Assembly (NCBI GenBank): GCA_027919835.1
Contig: JANVFP010000032.1
Location: 434,001-498,000 of the forward strand
DNA from: Lentinula raphanica
Lineage: Eukaryota > Basidiomycota > Agaricomycetes > Agaricales > Omphalotaceae
Reading direction: 5' to 3'
DNA length: 64,000 bases
The notes beneath the pieces were generated by a model. It was not told the DNA's origin, did no database searches, and worked only from the letters and a program-made list of their open reading frames with translations. Shown here one piece after another: positions 41,225-54,503 of the stretch; within the stretch, counting starts at the first letter, position 1; every line of letters begins with the position of its first letter. The position numbers and the translations under genes are program-made.

Positions 41225-42830
41225 CGCGTCGGCAGTAGCTCTCTTGGAGGCTCAAAAGTGCGGACGCGGTAGGAGGGGAACTGGAGCTTGAAGTCATCCA
41301 GTAAAAGCCTAGATAGAAGATCTGCCTTGATGTTATCCTTGCCAGGAATATGACGAACTCTGATGTCAATACCAGTCTTGAGAACTATACCAGCAATAGC
41401 AAGAAGGATGGAGTTGTGTGATGATTCTTTGACTGCAAGAGAGCTCAGCACTTGAACAGAGTCCAAACTATCAGAGAAGAATAGAGCTCTCTTGGGTGGA
41501 CTAGGTTTGGAAGCAATGTGATGTAGGCCAGATAGAATAGCTAGTAGCTCTCTGAAGAAGATATCAACAATTGGGCTGCCAGGAGCTGGATGCACTTGAT
41601 AGCAAAACCCATTGCTGGCATAAACAAAGGACAGTCCTATATTGCTAGCATCAGTCCAGCACACAAAGTCTGCTTCACTGTCACTCCATGCTTGGGCATC
41701 TACAAATCGTATCCCAATGGCAGACTTGAGCATGTCAGAGAACCAAGTCAGGTCTCTATGCACTTCACCATTGATAGGGATGTGACGAAATTGAAGTGTC
41801 TTGCCACTCATTTTGCGATACATTTCTGTGAGAGCAGGCCTGGCCCATGGAAGAACATTGAGTGACCAGTTTAAAGAACCTGTGAGGTGCTGCCAGTCTC
41901 TGAGTGCAGCTTTGCGATTGGGAGATGAGAGGAATGTGTGGATGGCTTCAACAAGTCCATCTATGGATTCCTGAGTCAAAGAGATGGAACCTTTCATGAT
42001 GTCTGTCAAGAAGCCAATGATTAACAGCCAGACTCCCCAGTCTTGTTTTCTGTCTTCATAGGGGCAGTCAATCATGTCCCAAAAGACTAGAAGCTGTACT
42101 TGTCTCTTGGGATACTTCTTGCCATGAAAGGTGATCAGATTTCTCTTGAAGTCCCAGCCAAAGAAGTCATCCATGTAGACATGTAGATTAGGAATTCCTA
42201 GCTTCTCAGTCCCAAACCAACAGAGAAGTGCAGATACAGAGCACCAACAGCGAGGAGAGGTTCTAGTTCCAAAGACCAGTCTCCTGACAATATGAAATCT
42301 TCCTTCAACAGACACCACTTGGCAGAGCTGCCAGAGAGGATGAGCAGGGAGATTGAGGAAAGCTTTAGCTACATCACTCCAATAGCACAAGCTCCTCATG
42401 AGGGTGCTCTTTGATAACATCATTGAGCACCTGGCCAAAAGTGTGCATGTCATCATACTTGACCTTGGCCTCATCCCTAGGGATACCATCATTGAGACCT
42501 GATGCAGTTTGGTCCATGACAATTCTGGCTTTCCCCTTCTGCCAGACTACAAACATAGGGGAAACCTTCATGCCAGGTAATAGTACAAAATCTTCTGGTA
42601 GTGCTTCTGACCACCTCCCAGCAGCAACCTCCTGATCTCTGTGAGCTTTGAGTGCAGCAATGTCCACTTCCTCAGTGACATAATTCTCTACTTTCTGCTT
42701 GCATTCCTCTTCCCACTCTGCTTCATAGAAAGGCCAGAATCCTTCTCTCAGAGAGCGGATTACAGAAGCAACAAAGGGTTGATTGGGATGAGTGGATAAG
42801 AGGAGTTCCAAGCGATCCACATTGAAAGGA
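41206..42830 (-). pseudogene. RT/RNase H of F, 2-bp frameshift
   Basis: RNase H and the RT palm are open to about 42380. There 2 bp are missing (catcactcttgaatag to catcactccaatag), just inside motif A. The N-terminal RT part is open in the other frame and reaches back through the gag overlap to 44401. Confidence 0.88.
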
Positions 42831-43061
42831 GTTTCAACTTTGATATAACTAGACATAGAGTGCAAAGTAGCAAGAATTTGAGGATTGTTCAAGAGATGTT
42901 CAGGAGGTGAAGGTAGAGGAGGTGCTGTCATAGTAGATGTGATACTGGGAGGAATGATATTACAAGAAGAACTAGAAGAAGACCAAAGATAACCACGTCT
43001 AAAACGTGGGTTTGAAGCAGATTGGGTAGAGTCCAAAGCATGCTTTGTACCAGCCAGAGAT

Positions 43062-45045
43062 TTAGGCCCTTGAAGAGCGCTTTCTACTCTCTCTGCGACG
43101 CTTTGTGAGCTGGTCATAGCAGGACTGATTGTCAATGGCTCTGTGCTGTTCTCCACACTCACTGCAGTAGCCATGCTTCCTGTTATTAGGACAGGGCTCT
43201 GAACACCTCTTCTCATTCCAAAGGATGCAAGGTGTGTCACGACGCTTTGAACTGGAAGAGGAAGATGATGAACTACTCCCAGAAGGCCTCTTCCTAGCAG
43301 ACAACAGCTCCTTGAGGAGAAGAGTGTGGAAGCTCTCTGGATTGCCCAAGTCAAATGGAGTGTTGGCAGCCTTCTGCCTAGCTTCTTTATCAACCCTGAT
43401 GGCCACAGATGGATCATAAGGTGAAGACCTGAAGTACTCCATGATTTGTGATTTGTAGGTCTCCAGCTCAATTTTGCGATGGGGATAAACCTTGAGCAAT
43501 GGAGCAGTCCATGCATCAAAAACTCGGAGCCATTGGGACTCGGAAGTGACAGGAACAGACTTGAGTACTTGATCCTTACGAACCAGCTTGTACTCGGACC
43601 CAAAGTCTCTGCTATCATCATAAGTAGATGAGGAGAAGCTAACCAAGGCAGCATAGACCTTGTCAAAGTCAACAAAGCGGTCCTTGACAATGAGGCGCAG
43701 CAAGGAGACAGGGAGAGGGTCAGAGAAAGGCTGAGCAGCCAACAGTGATACAACAGGGTCCAGATTGCTCTCAGCAGCAAAGAGATTCTTGAGCTCCCAA
43801 GTTTTCTGCACATGAGCAGGAAGAGAAGAGGGACCTGATAGATGGGCCAAGTGAGGAGCAGCTTCAAGAAGTGCAGGAGGAAGCATTGAAGCAGTAGCAG
43901 TAGTTTGTGAAGGAGAGGCAAGAAGCCTAGCCCAGGCATCTCTGCCAGCCTGTAGAATAGGCTCTGAATCTTGAGCAGAAGCACCAGAGTCAAGCTGAAC
44001 TTGCTCATCATCCAGTGCCTGAAGCTGAGCTTGCATACTAGCCCAAGCAGCCTCATTGACAGCATCCTCATGAGGGACAGCAGTCTGATCTGTTGAAACA
44101 GCAGCCTCCTTCCCTTTGAGTTTGTCTCTCTTAAACTGATTGGTCTCTCTCTGAATATCCATGATCTGAGACACATAGTCTTGGGATACAACAGGATCAT
44201 TGGATGATATATCTCTAATAGCCCTAAAGGCTTCCATAGCATTGATCTCCTCATTTCTGAACTGTTCAACAACCTCCTGCAGAGTCCTGGCTTGTTCACT
44301 GACTGCCTGAAACTCCAGAGCTTGCCCAGGGTCATCAGAGAGCCTGGGAGCAAGGGAGGGAGGAGGTGACAAGTGGGGAGCAGCAGAGGAGGATGGAACA
44401 TCAGAGAGATGAGGAGACACAGACCTCAAGTGGACATGAACTCTACCCTGTTTAGAGGAGCTAGGAGCGCCCATGGAGCGCCCAGGAAGCGAGCTAGAGG
44501 TGATCTGAGAGTGAGAGGACATGTTAGAGGACTTTTGAGAGGAAGGGAGCAACTTTGATCTGGCCTGATCTGGCCTGATCTGATCAGATAAGGGTTTGAG
44601 GCGAGTTTGAGCAGGATTGAGGGGTCTAGAGGCCTCAGAAGCACTCTGATCTGCTCTGATCTTGTTGGATAAGGATTTGGGGAGAGTTTGAGCAAGATCA
44701 AGGTGTCTGAAGGGCTTAGATGAGGCCTGATCAGCATGGATCTGGCTAGATTTGGACATGGAGGGTGTACATCAGCAAAATCACCCCGTCTCTGGAGACT
44801 CCAGGGACACCCCCCAAATCCTGAGCAACCTCAGAGTAATAAAAGTGCTTTAGAGTCTCTGGGCATCTCTGGGCATCTTTGAAGATCTCTGAGGGTGCCA
44901 AAATTTGTCTAAGAGAGCTGAAAGAGATAAAATCTCTCTAGGATTTGGGGGGTGTCCCTGGAGTCTCCAGAGACAGGTGTGATTTTCCTGATGTAGCAGC
45001 ATGGATAGCAAGAGGATCTGGTGATTCAGAGCGATGGGGAGCCAT
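43062..45045 (-). pseudogene. Gag of F, interrupted by a TIR element
   Basis: ATG at 45045, interrupted after about 15 codons by the 224-bp element at 44770-44993, then open for 565 codons from 44759 to the normal stop. The knuckle and Ser tract are intact. Apart from the insertion it matches the intact Gag. Confidence 0.9.
44770..44993. mobile_element. 224-bp TIR element, subfamily b
   Basis: CATCAGC...CTGATG ends, with TA duplicated at 44768-44769 and 44994-44995. Removing it restores gagggtgtagcagcatgg of gag. Confidence 0.92.
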
Positions 45046-45090
45046 ACAGAGTGTTGAGATGAAGATGGTGCTCAGGGAGAGCAGGAGAAT

Positions 45091-46182
45091 GAATGAAAAA
45101 CAGGCAGATCAAGGTTAGATCTATGTAGATAAGAGTTAGTACAATGTAGAGGCTTATCAGACATGATCAGAGCGCACTGAGACACCAAAAACCCAAGATC
45201 TAACAAAGGAATCAACTCCTAGAGTGTCTGATCACCTTAGATCTGTCTGGATGTGCTTTGATGTCTGTTCAGTGTCTTGATGGTGAAAAATGCGAAATTT
45301 CATACCAGATTCCTGTATCTGAGACACCTCTAGAAGGCCTATAGTCTGTACAGATGGAGGAATGTGCTGGATAGTGAAATCAGGGCTCAAATAGAGCAAG
45401 GGGACATGCAGGCAGCCTCACCCAGGTCAGAGATGGTGGGGGAAGGAAAGGAAGAATGGGAGATCAAAAACTGATGATGAAACTCGCTTTTACAGGCCTC
45501 TGCTCAGACCTCTGGCACCTGTAACAGCCACCATCAGGACCAGATCAACCCCATCATGATATGCCTGATGCATGTGAAGATGGGACCATGTGCAGCTATC
45601 GGCTGATGATCCAAGCGCCCCACAAGCGCTGGGAATGTCCGAAATATTGCCAGAGACCCATGTGATGTGTCTAGGCATGGTCCAGAGTGATCTAGAGACT
45701 CTGGGAGTGAAACAACACTCAAGTCCGCTTTTTGTGTTTTGAGTGTGCAACTCGAAATGACGATTGTGGGATAGCCAGTGAACCAAATGCCTTCAAATTT
45801 GTTCTCATCCTGAAGAGAACATGGAGCCACATATTTTCACTTAGGACACCTAAGGGATCCATCCAGAAATGCGTGGTGTAGAGCGAAATGTAAATCAAAA
45901 GCTCTATTAGAGGATTCTGAGCACTTTGGTGAAAAAGTGTGCATAACTCCACACAGACTGGGTATCATCACTAGGTCATAGTGGACAACTTGTAGGGGCA
46001 ATAGAGCTCTGTATGCGTGCACAGTATAGTGGCAAGAGCTCTTGAGGGTAGCCAGCAATTAAGTGTATTCATGTACACATTAGGTGTGATGAAGGAGTGC
46101 ACTATAATTGCTGGGAGATGATCTGTTGTTTGCAGAGGCCTGCAGAAAGGCTCCCTACCCTTGGAATCCGCCTTCATGTCGA
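45091..46182 (-). repeat. A1 repeat of F
   Basis: Similar to 25124-26250, with about 36 bp lost at 46096-46098 (the segment with the tgaaggt hairpin) and more substitutions than E2. Confidence 0.85.
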
Positions 46183-46204
46183 CCTAGATAGATTTTTCCT
46201 GATG
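46183..46204. mobile_element. 22-bp end of a subfamily-a TIR element
   Basis: cctagatagatttttcctgatg, the last 22 bp of the element, between the A1 end of F and plus-strand YR 3' leader. Its start was not found with a matching flank. Confidence 0.8.
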
Positions 46205-47699
46205 TTGTAACACCATCCAATCTGATATACAACCATTTAACTCGCGTCTCATTCACATTTTCTCTCACCACCATCCACCCCTCAACATCATCTCATAGCA
46301 ATCTATAGCCCTCCATGATCCGCTCTGAATGTTATGGGCTTTGGCCCAGTGTTGGCTAACTCTTACTTCCTGTCCCACCTGAGTGCAAAAGGCAGAGGTC
46401 GACATGAAGGCGGATTCCAAGGGTAGGGAGCCTTTCTGCAGGCCTCTGCAAACAACAGATCATCTCCCAGCAATTATAGTGCACTATTCATCACAACAGG
46501 TATGTACATGAAGGTCTTCACCTTCATCACACCTAATGTGTATATGAATACACTTAATTGCTGGCTACCCTCAAGAGCTCTTGCCACTATACTGTGCACG
46601 CATACAGAGCTTCATTGCCCCTACAAGTTGTCCACTATGACCTAGTGATGATACCCAGTCTGTGTGGAGTTATGCACACTTTTTCACCAAAGTGCTCAGA
46701 ATCTTCTGATAGAGCTTTTGATTTACATTTCGCTCTACACCATGCAGTTCTGGATGGATCCATTAGGTGTCTTGAGTGAAAATGTGCGGCTCCCTGTCCT
46801 CTTCGGGATGAGAACAAATTTGAAGGCATTTGGTTCACTGGTCGCAATCGTCATTTCGAGTTGCACACTCAAAACACAAAAAGCGAACTTGAGTGTTGTT
46901 TCACTCCCAGAGTCTCTAGATCACTCTGGACCATGTCTAGACACATCACATGGGTCTCTGGATATATTTCGGACATTCCTAGCGCTTATGGGGCGCTTGG
47001 ATCATCAGCTGATAGCTGCACATGGTCCCATCTTCACATGCATCAGGCATATCATGATGGGGTTGATCTGGTCCTGATGGTGGCTGTTACAGGTGCCAGA
47101 GGTCTGAGCAGAGGCCTGTAAAAGCGAGTTTCATCATCAGTTTTTGATCTCCCATTCTTCCTTTCCTTCCCCCACCATCTCTGACCTGGGTGAGGCTGCC
47201 TGCATGTCCCCTTGCTCTGTTTGAGCCCTGATTTCACTGTCCAGCACATTCCTCCATCTGTACAGCCTATAGGCCTTCCAGAAGTGTCTCAGATACAGGA
47301 ATCTGGTATGAAATTTCGCATTTTTCACCATCAAGACACTGAACAGATATCAAAGGACATCCAGACAGATCTAAGGTGATCAGACACTCTAGGAGTTGAT
47401 TCCTTTGTTAGATCTTGGGTTTTTGGTGTCTCAGTGCGCTCTGATCATGTCTGATAAGCCTCTACATTGTACTAACTCTTATCTACATAGATCTAACCTT
47501 GATCTGCCTGTTTTCCCTTCACCCTCCCTCCTCTCCCTTCTATTATGTAGGTTCTCACTGTTTGTATATATGTAGTGGTATGTAGCTACATCCTTACCTA
47601 TCCTGTACCATTATGTAGCCCTCCATGATCCGCTCTGAATGTTATGGGCTTTGGCCCAGTGTTGGACTTCCTGTCCCACCTGAGTGCAAAAGGCAGAGG
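46205..47699 (+). mobile_element. Copy G: 3' end only (YR leader, B1, A2, B2)
   Basis: Plus-strand. YR 3' leader 46205-46305, B1 46306-46398, A2 46399 to about 47520, linker, B2 47616-47699 (9 bp missing inside). Ends GGCAGAGG against RT codons of H (ctacatggatgac). The genes of G are absent. Confidence 0.88.
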
Positions 47700-48672
47700 C
47701 TACATGGATGACTTCTTTGGCTGGGACTTCAAGAGGTATCTCATCACCTTTCATGGCAAGAAGTATCCCAAGAGACAAGTACAGCTTCTAGTCTTTTGGG
47801 ACATGATTGACTGCCCCTATGAAGACAGAAAACAAGACTGGGGAGTCTGGCTGTTAATCATTGGCTTCTTGACAGATATCATGAAAGGCTCCATCTCTTT
47901 GACTCAGGAATCCATAGATGGACTTGTGGAAGCCATCCACACTTTCCTCTCATCTCCCAATCGCAAAGCTGCACTCAGAGACTGGCAGCACCTCACAGGT
48001 TCTTTGAACTGGTCACTCAATGTTCTTCCATGGGCCAGGCCTGCTCTCACAGAAATGTATAGCAAAATGAGTGGCAAAACACTTCAATTTCGTCACATCC
48101 CTATCAATGGTGAAGTGCATAGAGACCTGACATGGTTCTCTGACATGCTCAAGTCTGCCATTGGGATACGATTTGTAGATGCCCAAGCATGGAGTGACAG
48201 TGAAGCAGACTTTGTGTGCTGGACTGATGCTAGCAATATAGGACTGTCCTTTGTTTATGCCAGCAATGGGTTTTGCTATCAAGTGCATCCAGCTCCTGGC
48301 AGCCCAATAGTGGACATCTTCTTCAGGGAGCTGCTGGCTATTCTATCAGGACTCCATCACATTGCTTCCAAACCTAGTCCACCCAAAAGAGCACTGTTCT
48401 TCTCAGATAGCCTGGACTCAGTTCAAGTGCTCAGCTCGCTTGCAGTGAAAGAATCATCACACAACTCCATCCTCCTAGCTATTGCTGGTATAGTTCTCAA
48501 GACTGGTATTGACATCAGAGTTCGTCATATACCTGGCAAGGACAACATCAAGGCAGACCTTCTATCGAGACTCCTACTGGATGACTTCAAGCTCCAGTTC
48601 CCCTCCTACCGTGTCCGCACTTTTGAGCCTCCAAGAGAGCTACTGCCGGCGCGATGGAGAGAGTCCTTTTAG
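47700..48672 (+). pseudogene. RT/RNase H C-terminal part of H
   Basis: Starts within the YMDD box (ctacatggatgac) and runs open through RNase H to the normal ARWRESF end. Upstream RT is lost behind the insertion of G. RNase H residues (WTDAS, FRELLA, FFSDS, GKDN) are all present. Confidence 0.9.
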
Positions 48673-49097
48673 AGGCCATGGGTGAGCAGAGGAAGAGACA
48701 AGGTCGCTCTGCTCACCCTCCTATGGACTTGAACAAGTTAGATCATAACTTGGTGTTATTCCTTCAAGCCCATGCCATTGAAAAGTCTACCAAACAGAAC
48801 TATACTACAGGTGCTAGGGATTACATTCACTTCTGCACCTCACACAAACTTAATCTGGATCCTACTCCATCTACACTCTCCAGATACATTGCCTATACAT
48901 CCAGACACATTGCTTCTGGACCCAAATATCTCTCTGGTGCTCGTCACTTTCTTAAACAACTCTACCCTCACTTTGATGAATCTCGTGCTCATCCTCTGGT
49001 TCAAGCCACAATCAGAGGATCCAAGAAAGTTAGAGCTGATCCAGTCAAGAGGAAGCCTCCTCTTCAAATTTCTCATATCCAACTCTTCTATGACTCT
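48654..49097 (+). pseudogene. Tyrosine recombinase N-terminal part of H
   Basis: First 148 codons, overlapping the RT end by 19 nt. One extra codon occurs near residue 30 (LDHNL for LDDL). Cut at tgactct by the TCGACATG start of S3. The catalytic half is absent. Confidence 0.9.
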
Positions 49098-50387
49098 TCG
49101 ACATGAAGGCGGATTCCAAGGGTAGGGAGCCTTTCTGCAGGCCTCTGCAAACAACAGATCATCTCCCAGTAATTATAGTGCACTATTCATCACAACAGGT
49201 ATGTACATGAAGGTCTTCACCTTCATCATACCTAATGTGTACATGAATACACTTAATTGCTGGCTACCTCTCAAGTGCTCTTGCCACTATACTGTGTACG
49301 CATACAGAGCTCTATTGTCCCTACAAGTTGTCCACTATAACCCTATGATGATACTCACTCTGTGTTGAGTTATTCATATTTTTCAGAATGCTTTAATAAA
49401 GCTTTTGAAATATTTTCTATTCTACACAAAGCATTCCTGGACCAAACCTATAGGTGTCTTAGATGGAAATATACAGTTTGATGTCCTCTTCAAGATGCAA
49501 ATAATTTTGAAGGCATTTGGTCTAATGGTTCTCCTGCAATCCTCATTTTAAAATGCACACTCAAAACACTTGTGTGTTATTTCATTCCCAGAGCCTTTAT
49601 ATCACTTAGCACCATGCCTAGACTCATCACATAGATTCCTGGACATATTTCGGATATTTCCAGCGCTTATAAGGCCCCTGGATCATCAGCTGATAGCTGT
49701 ACATGATCCCATCTTCACATGCATCAGGCAATTGATCATGGGGCTGTTTTAAATTGATGTGGCTGTTACAGGTGCCAGAGGTCTGAGCAGAGGCCTGTAA
49801 AAGCGAGTTGAAACATCAATTTTTGATCTCCCATTCTTCCTTTCCTTCCCCCACCATCTCTGACCTGGGTGAGGCTGCCTGCATGTTCCCTAGCTCTTTC
49901 TGAGCTCTGATTTCACTGTCCAGTACATTCCTACATCTGTACAGACTACAGGCCTTCCAGAGGTGTCTCAGATACAGGAATCTGGTATGAAATTTCGCAT
50001 TTTTCACCATCAAGACACTGAACAGATACCAAAGCACATCCAGACAGATCTAAGGTGATCAGACACTCTAGGAGTTGATTCCTTTGTTAGATCTTGGGTT
50101 TTTGGTGTCTCAGTGCGCTCTGATCATGTCTGATAAGCCTCTACATAGTACTGACTCTTATCTACATAGATCTAACCTTGATCTGCCTGTTTTTCCTTCA
50201 CCCTCCCTCCTCTCCCTCATATCATGTATGTTCTCATTGTTTGTAAATATGTAGTTGTATGTAGCTACATCCTTACCTATCCTGTACCATTATGTAGCCC
50301 TTCATGATCCGCTTTGAATGTTATGGGCTTTGGCCCAGTGTTGGCTAACTCTAACTTCCTGTCCCACCTGAGTGCAAAAGGCAGAGG
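49098..50387 (+). mobile_element. Solo A-B copy S3, divergent subfamily, 1290 bp
   Basis: TCGACATG start, A repeat, linker and B ending GGCAGAGG. The middle of A (about 49370-49560) differs strongly from the main family and matches the A of copy J (55740-55940, complement). Followed directly by another TCGACATG start (copy I). Confidence 0.88.
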
Positions 50388-51455
50388 TCGACATGAAGGC
50401 GGATTCCAAGGGTAGGGAGCCTTTCTGCAGGCCTCTGCAAACAACAGATCATCTCCCAGCAATTATAGTGCACTATTCATCACAACAGGTATGTACATGA
50501 AGGTCTTCACCTTCATCATACCTAATGTGTACATGAATACACTTGATTGCTGGCTACCCTCAAGAGCCCTTGCCACTATACTGTGTACGCATACAGAACT
50601 CTATTGCCCCTACAAGTTGTCCACTATGACCTAGTGATGATACCCAGTCTGTGTGGAGTTATGCACACTTTTTCACCAAAGTGCTCAGAATCCTCTAATA
50701 GAGCTTTTGATTTACATTTCGCTCTACACCACGCAGTTCTGGATGGATCCCTTAGGTGTCTTAAGTGAAAATGTGCGGCTCCATGTCCTCTTTGGGATGA
50801 GAACAAAAGATCACTCTGGACCATGTCTAGACACATCACATGGGTCTCTGGATATATTTCGGACATTCCTAGCGCTTATGGGGCGCTTGGATCATCAGCT
50901 GATAGCTGCACATGGTCCCATCTTCACATGCATCAGGCATATCATGATGGGGTTGATCTGGTCCTGATGGTGGCTGTTACAGGTGCCAGAGGTCTGAGCA
51001 GAGGCCTGTAAAAGCGAGTTTGCCCATCAGTTTTTGATCTCCCATTCTTCCTTTCCTTCCCCCACCATCTCTGACCTGGGTGAGGCTGCCTGCATGTCCC
51101 CTTGCTCTATTTGAGCCCTGATTTCACTATCCAGCACATTCCTCCATCTGTACAGACTATAGGCCTTCTAGAGGTGTCTCAGATACAGGAATCTGGTATG
51201 AAATTTCGCATTTTTCACCATCAAGACACTGAACAGATACCAAAGCACATCCAGACAGATCTAAGGTGATCAGACACTGTAGAAGTTGATTCCTTTGCTA
51301 GATCTTGGGTTTTTGGTGTCTCAGTGCGCTCTGATCATGTCTGATAAGCCTCTACATTGTACTAACTCTTATCTACATAGATCTAACCTTGATCTGCCTG
51401 TTTTTCCTTCATTCTCCTGCTCTCCCTGAGCACCATCTTCATCTCAACACTCTGT

Positions 51456-52111
51456 ATGGCTCCCCATCGCTCTGAATCACCAGATCCTCTTGCTATCCAT
51501 GCTGCTACACCCTCCATGTCCAAATCTAGCCAGATCCATCAGCAAATTCACCCTATCTCTGGAGACTCCAGGGACACCCCCCAAATCCTAAGGAAATTTT
51601 ATCACTTTCAGCTCTCTCAGAGAAATTGTGGTACTCTCAGAGATCCTCAGAGATATTCAAAGTTGCCCAGAGACTCTAAAGCACTTTTAGTACTCTTAGA
51701 CTGCTCAGGATTTGGGGGGTGTCCCTGGAGTCTCCAGAGACAGGTGTGAATTTCCTGATGTCCATGCTGATCAGGCCTCATCCAAGCCCTTTAAACACCT
51801 GGATCTTGCTCAAACTCTCCCCAAATCCTTATCCAACAAGATCAGAGCAGATCAAAGGGCTTCTGAGGCCTCTAGACCCTTCAATCCAGCTCAAACTCGC
51901 TTCAAACCCTTATCTGATCAGATCAGGCCAGATCAGGCCAGATCAAAGTTGCTCCCTTCCTCTCAAAAGTCCTCTAACATGCCTTCTCACTCTCAGATCA
52001 CCTCTAGCTCGCTTCCTGGGCACTCCATGGGCGCTCCTAGCTCCCCTAAGCAGGGTAGAGCTCATGTCCACTTCAGGTCTGTGTCTCCTCATCCCTCTGA
52101 TGTTCCATCCT
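51456..52111 (+). pseudogene. Gag N-terminal part of I
   Basis: About 27 codons, then a TIR insertion (51537-51760), then codons to about residue 145. At gatgttccatcc it is fused in frame to RT (tttatcaaagagc), deleting the rest of gag and the N-terminal part of RT. The fusion gives a 537-codon open reading (51712-53325). Confidence 0.88.
51537..51760. mobile_element. 224-bp TIR element, subfamily b
   Basis: CATCAGCAAATTCAC...GTGAATTTCCTGATG, with TC duplicated at 51535-51536 and 51761-51762. Removing it restores agccagatccatgctgatc of gag. Confidence 0.92.
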
Positions 52112-53325
52112 TTATCAAAGAGCATCCCAATGAGGAGCTTGTCCTATTCAAGAGTGATGTGGCCAAAGCTTTCCTCAATCTCCCTGCTCATCCTCTCTGG
52201 CAGCTTTGTCAAGTTGTCTCTGTTGAAGGAAGATTTCATATTGTGAGGAGATTAGTGTTTGGAACTAGAACCTCTCCTCGCTGTTGGTGCTCTGTGTCAG
52301 CACTCCTTTGTTGGTTTGGAACTGAGAAGCTAGGAATCCCTAATCTACATGTCTACATGGATGATTTCTTTGGATGGGACTTCAAGAGGAATCTGATCAC
52401 CTTTCATGGCAAGAAGTATCCCAAGAGACAAGTACAGCTTCTAGTCTTTTGGGACATGATTGACTGCCCCTATGAAGACAGAAAACAAGATTGGGGAGTC
52501 TGGCTGTTAATCATTGGCTTCTTGACAGATATCATGAAAGGTTCCATTTCTTTGACTAAAGAGTCCATTGATGGACTTGTAGAAGCCATCCACACATTCC
52601 TTTCATCTCCCAATCGCAAAGCTGCACTCAGAGACTGGCAGCACCTCACAGGTTCTTTGAACTGGTCACTTAATGTTCTTCCATGGGCCAGGCCTGCTCT
52701 CACAGAAATGTATCGCAAAATGAGTGGCAAGACACTTCAATTTTGTCACATCCCTATCAATGGTGAAGTGCATAGAGACCTGACTTGGTTCTCTGACATG
52801 CTCAAGTCTGCCATTGGGATACGATTTGTAGATGCTCAAGCATGGAGTGACAGTGAAGCAGACTTTGTGTGCTGGACTGATGCTAGCAACATAGGTCCCT
52901 CCTTTGTCTATACTAGCAATGGGTTTTGTTATCAAGTGCATCCAACTCCTGGCAGCCCAATTGTTGATATCTTCTTCAGAGAGCTACTAGCTATTCTATC
53001 TGGCCTACATCACATTGCTTCCAAACCTAGTCCACCCAAGAGAGCTCTATTCTTCTCTGATAGTTTGGACTCTGTTCAAGTGCTGAGCTCTCTTGCAGTC
53101 AAAGAATCATCACACAACTCCATCCTTCTTGCTATTGCTGGTATAGTTCTCAAGACTGGTATTGACATCAGAGTTCGTCATATTCCTGGCAAGGATAACA
53201 TCAAGGCAGATCTTCTATCTAGGCTTTTACTGGATGACTTCAAGCTCCAGTTTCCCTCCTACCGCGTCCGCACTTTTGAGCCTCCAAGAGAGCTACTGCC
53301 GACGCGATGGAGAGAGTCCTTTTAG
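52112..53325 (+). pseudogene. RT/RNase H of I, N-terminal deletion
   Basis: Open from just before SDVAKAF through YMDD and RNase H to the normal end. The pre-palm region is lost by the gag-RT deletion, so a functional enzyme is unlikely, although all active-site Asp residues remain. Confidence 0.88.
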
Positions 53326-54292
53326 AGGCCATGGGTGAGCAGAGGAAGAGACAAGGGCGCTCTGCTCACCCTCCTATGGACTTGAACAAGCTAGATGACT
53401 TGGTGTTATTCCTTCAAGCCCATGCCATTGAAAAGTCTACTAAACAGAACTATACTACAGGTGCTAGGGATTACATCCACTTCTGCACCTCACACAAACT
53501 TGATCTGGATCCTACACCATCCACACTCTCCAGATACATTGCCTACACATCCAGACACATTGCTTCTGGACCCAAATATCTCTCTGGTGCTCGTCACTTT
53601 CTTAAACAACTCTACCCTCACTTTGATGAATCTCGTGCTCATCCTCTGGTTCAAGCCACAATCAGAGGCTCTAAGAAAGTTAGAGCTGATCCAGTCAAGA
53701 GGAAGCCTCCTCTTCAAATATCTCATATTCAACTCTTCTATGACTCTCGTCATCTCTCCTATGATGATCTTCTGTTTGCAACTCTCATGAGCTGTGGCTT
53801 CTATGGCTATCATCGCATTGGTGAACTCACTGTTCCTAATCAGCATGATCTGCGTGACTGGCGTAAGGTGATCAAGCGGGCCTCTCTCAAGTTTGAGAAT
53901 GGCAGAACTGGTACCACTTGCCTTATCACAAGAGTGATCCTTTTTATCATGGAACAGATATTCTCCAAAGTCATCAGGCAGTGGCCAGTCCTGTATCTCT
54001 ACTGAAGGAATACGGTACTATCAGAGACAAACTACATGGAGCCAGGCCTGCATTGTTCCTCTGTGAAGATGGAACACTCCCCACTAGATCCTGGTTTGAA
54101 TCTAGGTTCTTTGCTTATGTTGGTAGGGAGTTCGGTGGACATTCACTCAGAGCTGGTGGGGCAACCTTCTATGCCAGACTTGGTCTTTCTGAATCTGTGA
54201 TAATGGCCTTGGGACAAATATATCTCAGAGACAATCCTACAGTAAGGGCAGAACTACAACTAGCATCACTCAAACAAGCCCAAAGATCTTGA
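53307..54292 (+). pseudogene. Tyrosine recombinase of I
   Basis: Carries the same 1-bp loss as F (ggtacc for ggtaacc), so the frame changes near 53915. It also lacks about 7 codons between LG and the nucleophile region (LGQIYLRDN for LGRWSSAAWKIY), removing the conserved Trp. Confidence 0.9.
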
Positions 54293-54410
54293 CACTGTAT
54301 AACTGTACTATTGTAACACCATCCAATTTGATATACAACCATTTAACTCGCGTCTCATTCACATTTTCTTTCACCACCATCTACCCCTCAACAACATTTC
54401 ATAGCAATTA

Positions 54411-54503
54411 TAGCCCTCCATGATCCGCTCTGAATGTTATGGGCTTTGGCCCAGTGTTGGCTAACTCTAACTTCCTGTCCCACCTGAGTGCAAAAGGCAG
54501 AGG
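54411..54503 (+). repeat. B repeat, 3' end of I
   Basis: 93 bp ending GGCAGAGG. Abuts gag of J. Confidence 0.9.

Larger units (their letters stand above)
40006..46182 (-). mobile_element. Retrotransposon copy F, decayed
   Basis: B1 40006-40098, YR 40218-41224, RT/RH 41206 to about 42830, gag 43062-45045, A1 about 45091-46182. Carries one TIR element. A1 lacks about 36 bp near 46096, including the hairpin. The right flank (cctagatagattttt) is the end of a subfamily-a TIR element. Confidence 0.88.
50388..54503 (+). mobile_element. Retrotransposon copy I, internally deleted
   Basis: A1 from 50388 (about 120 bp lost near 50808), gag start 51456, TIR insertion, gag-RT fusion, RT/RH, YR, B 54411-54503. 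There is no A2. Right flank tcaacaacctcc is gag of J. Confidence 0.88.

Noticed and set aside
46183..46204. 22-bp TIR remnant as proof that F was inserted into a TIR element
   Set aside because: The matching left half (ending aacctggg against a B end) is not in the window, so the event cannot be confirmed.
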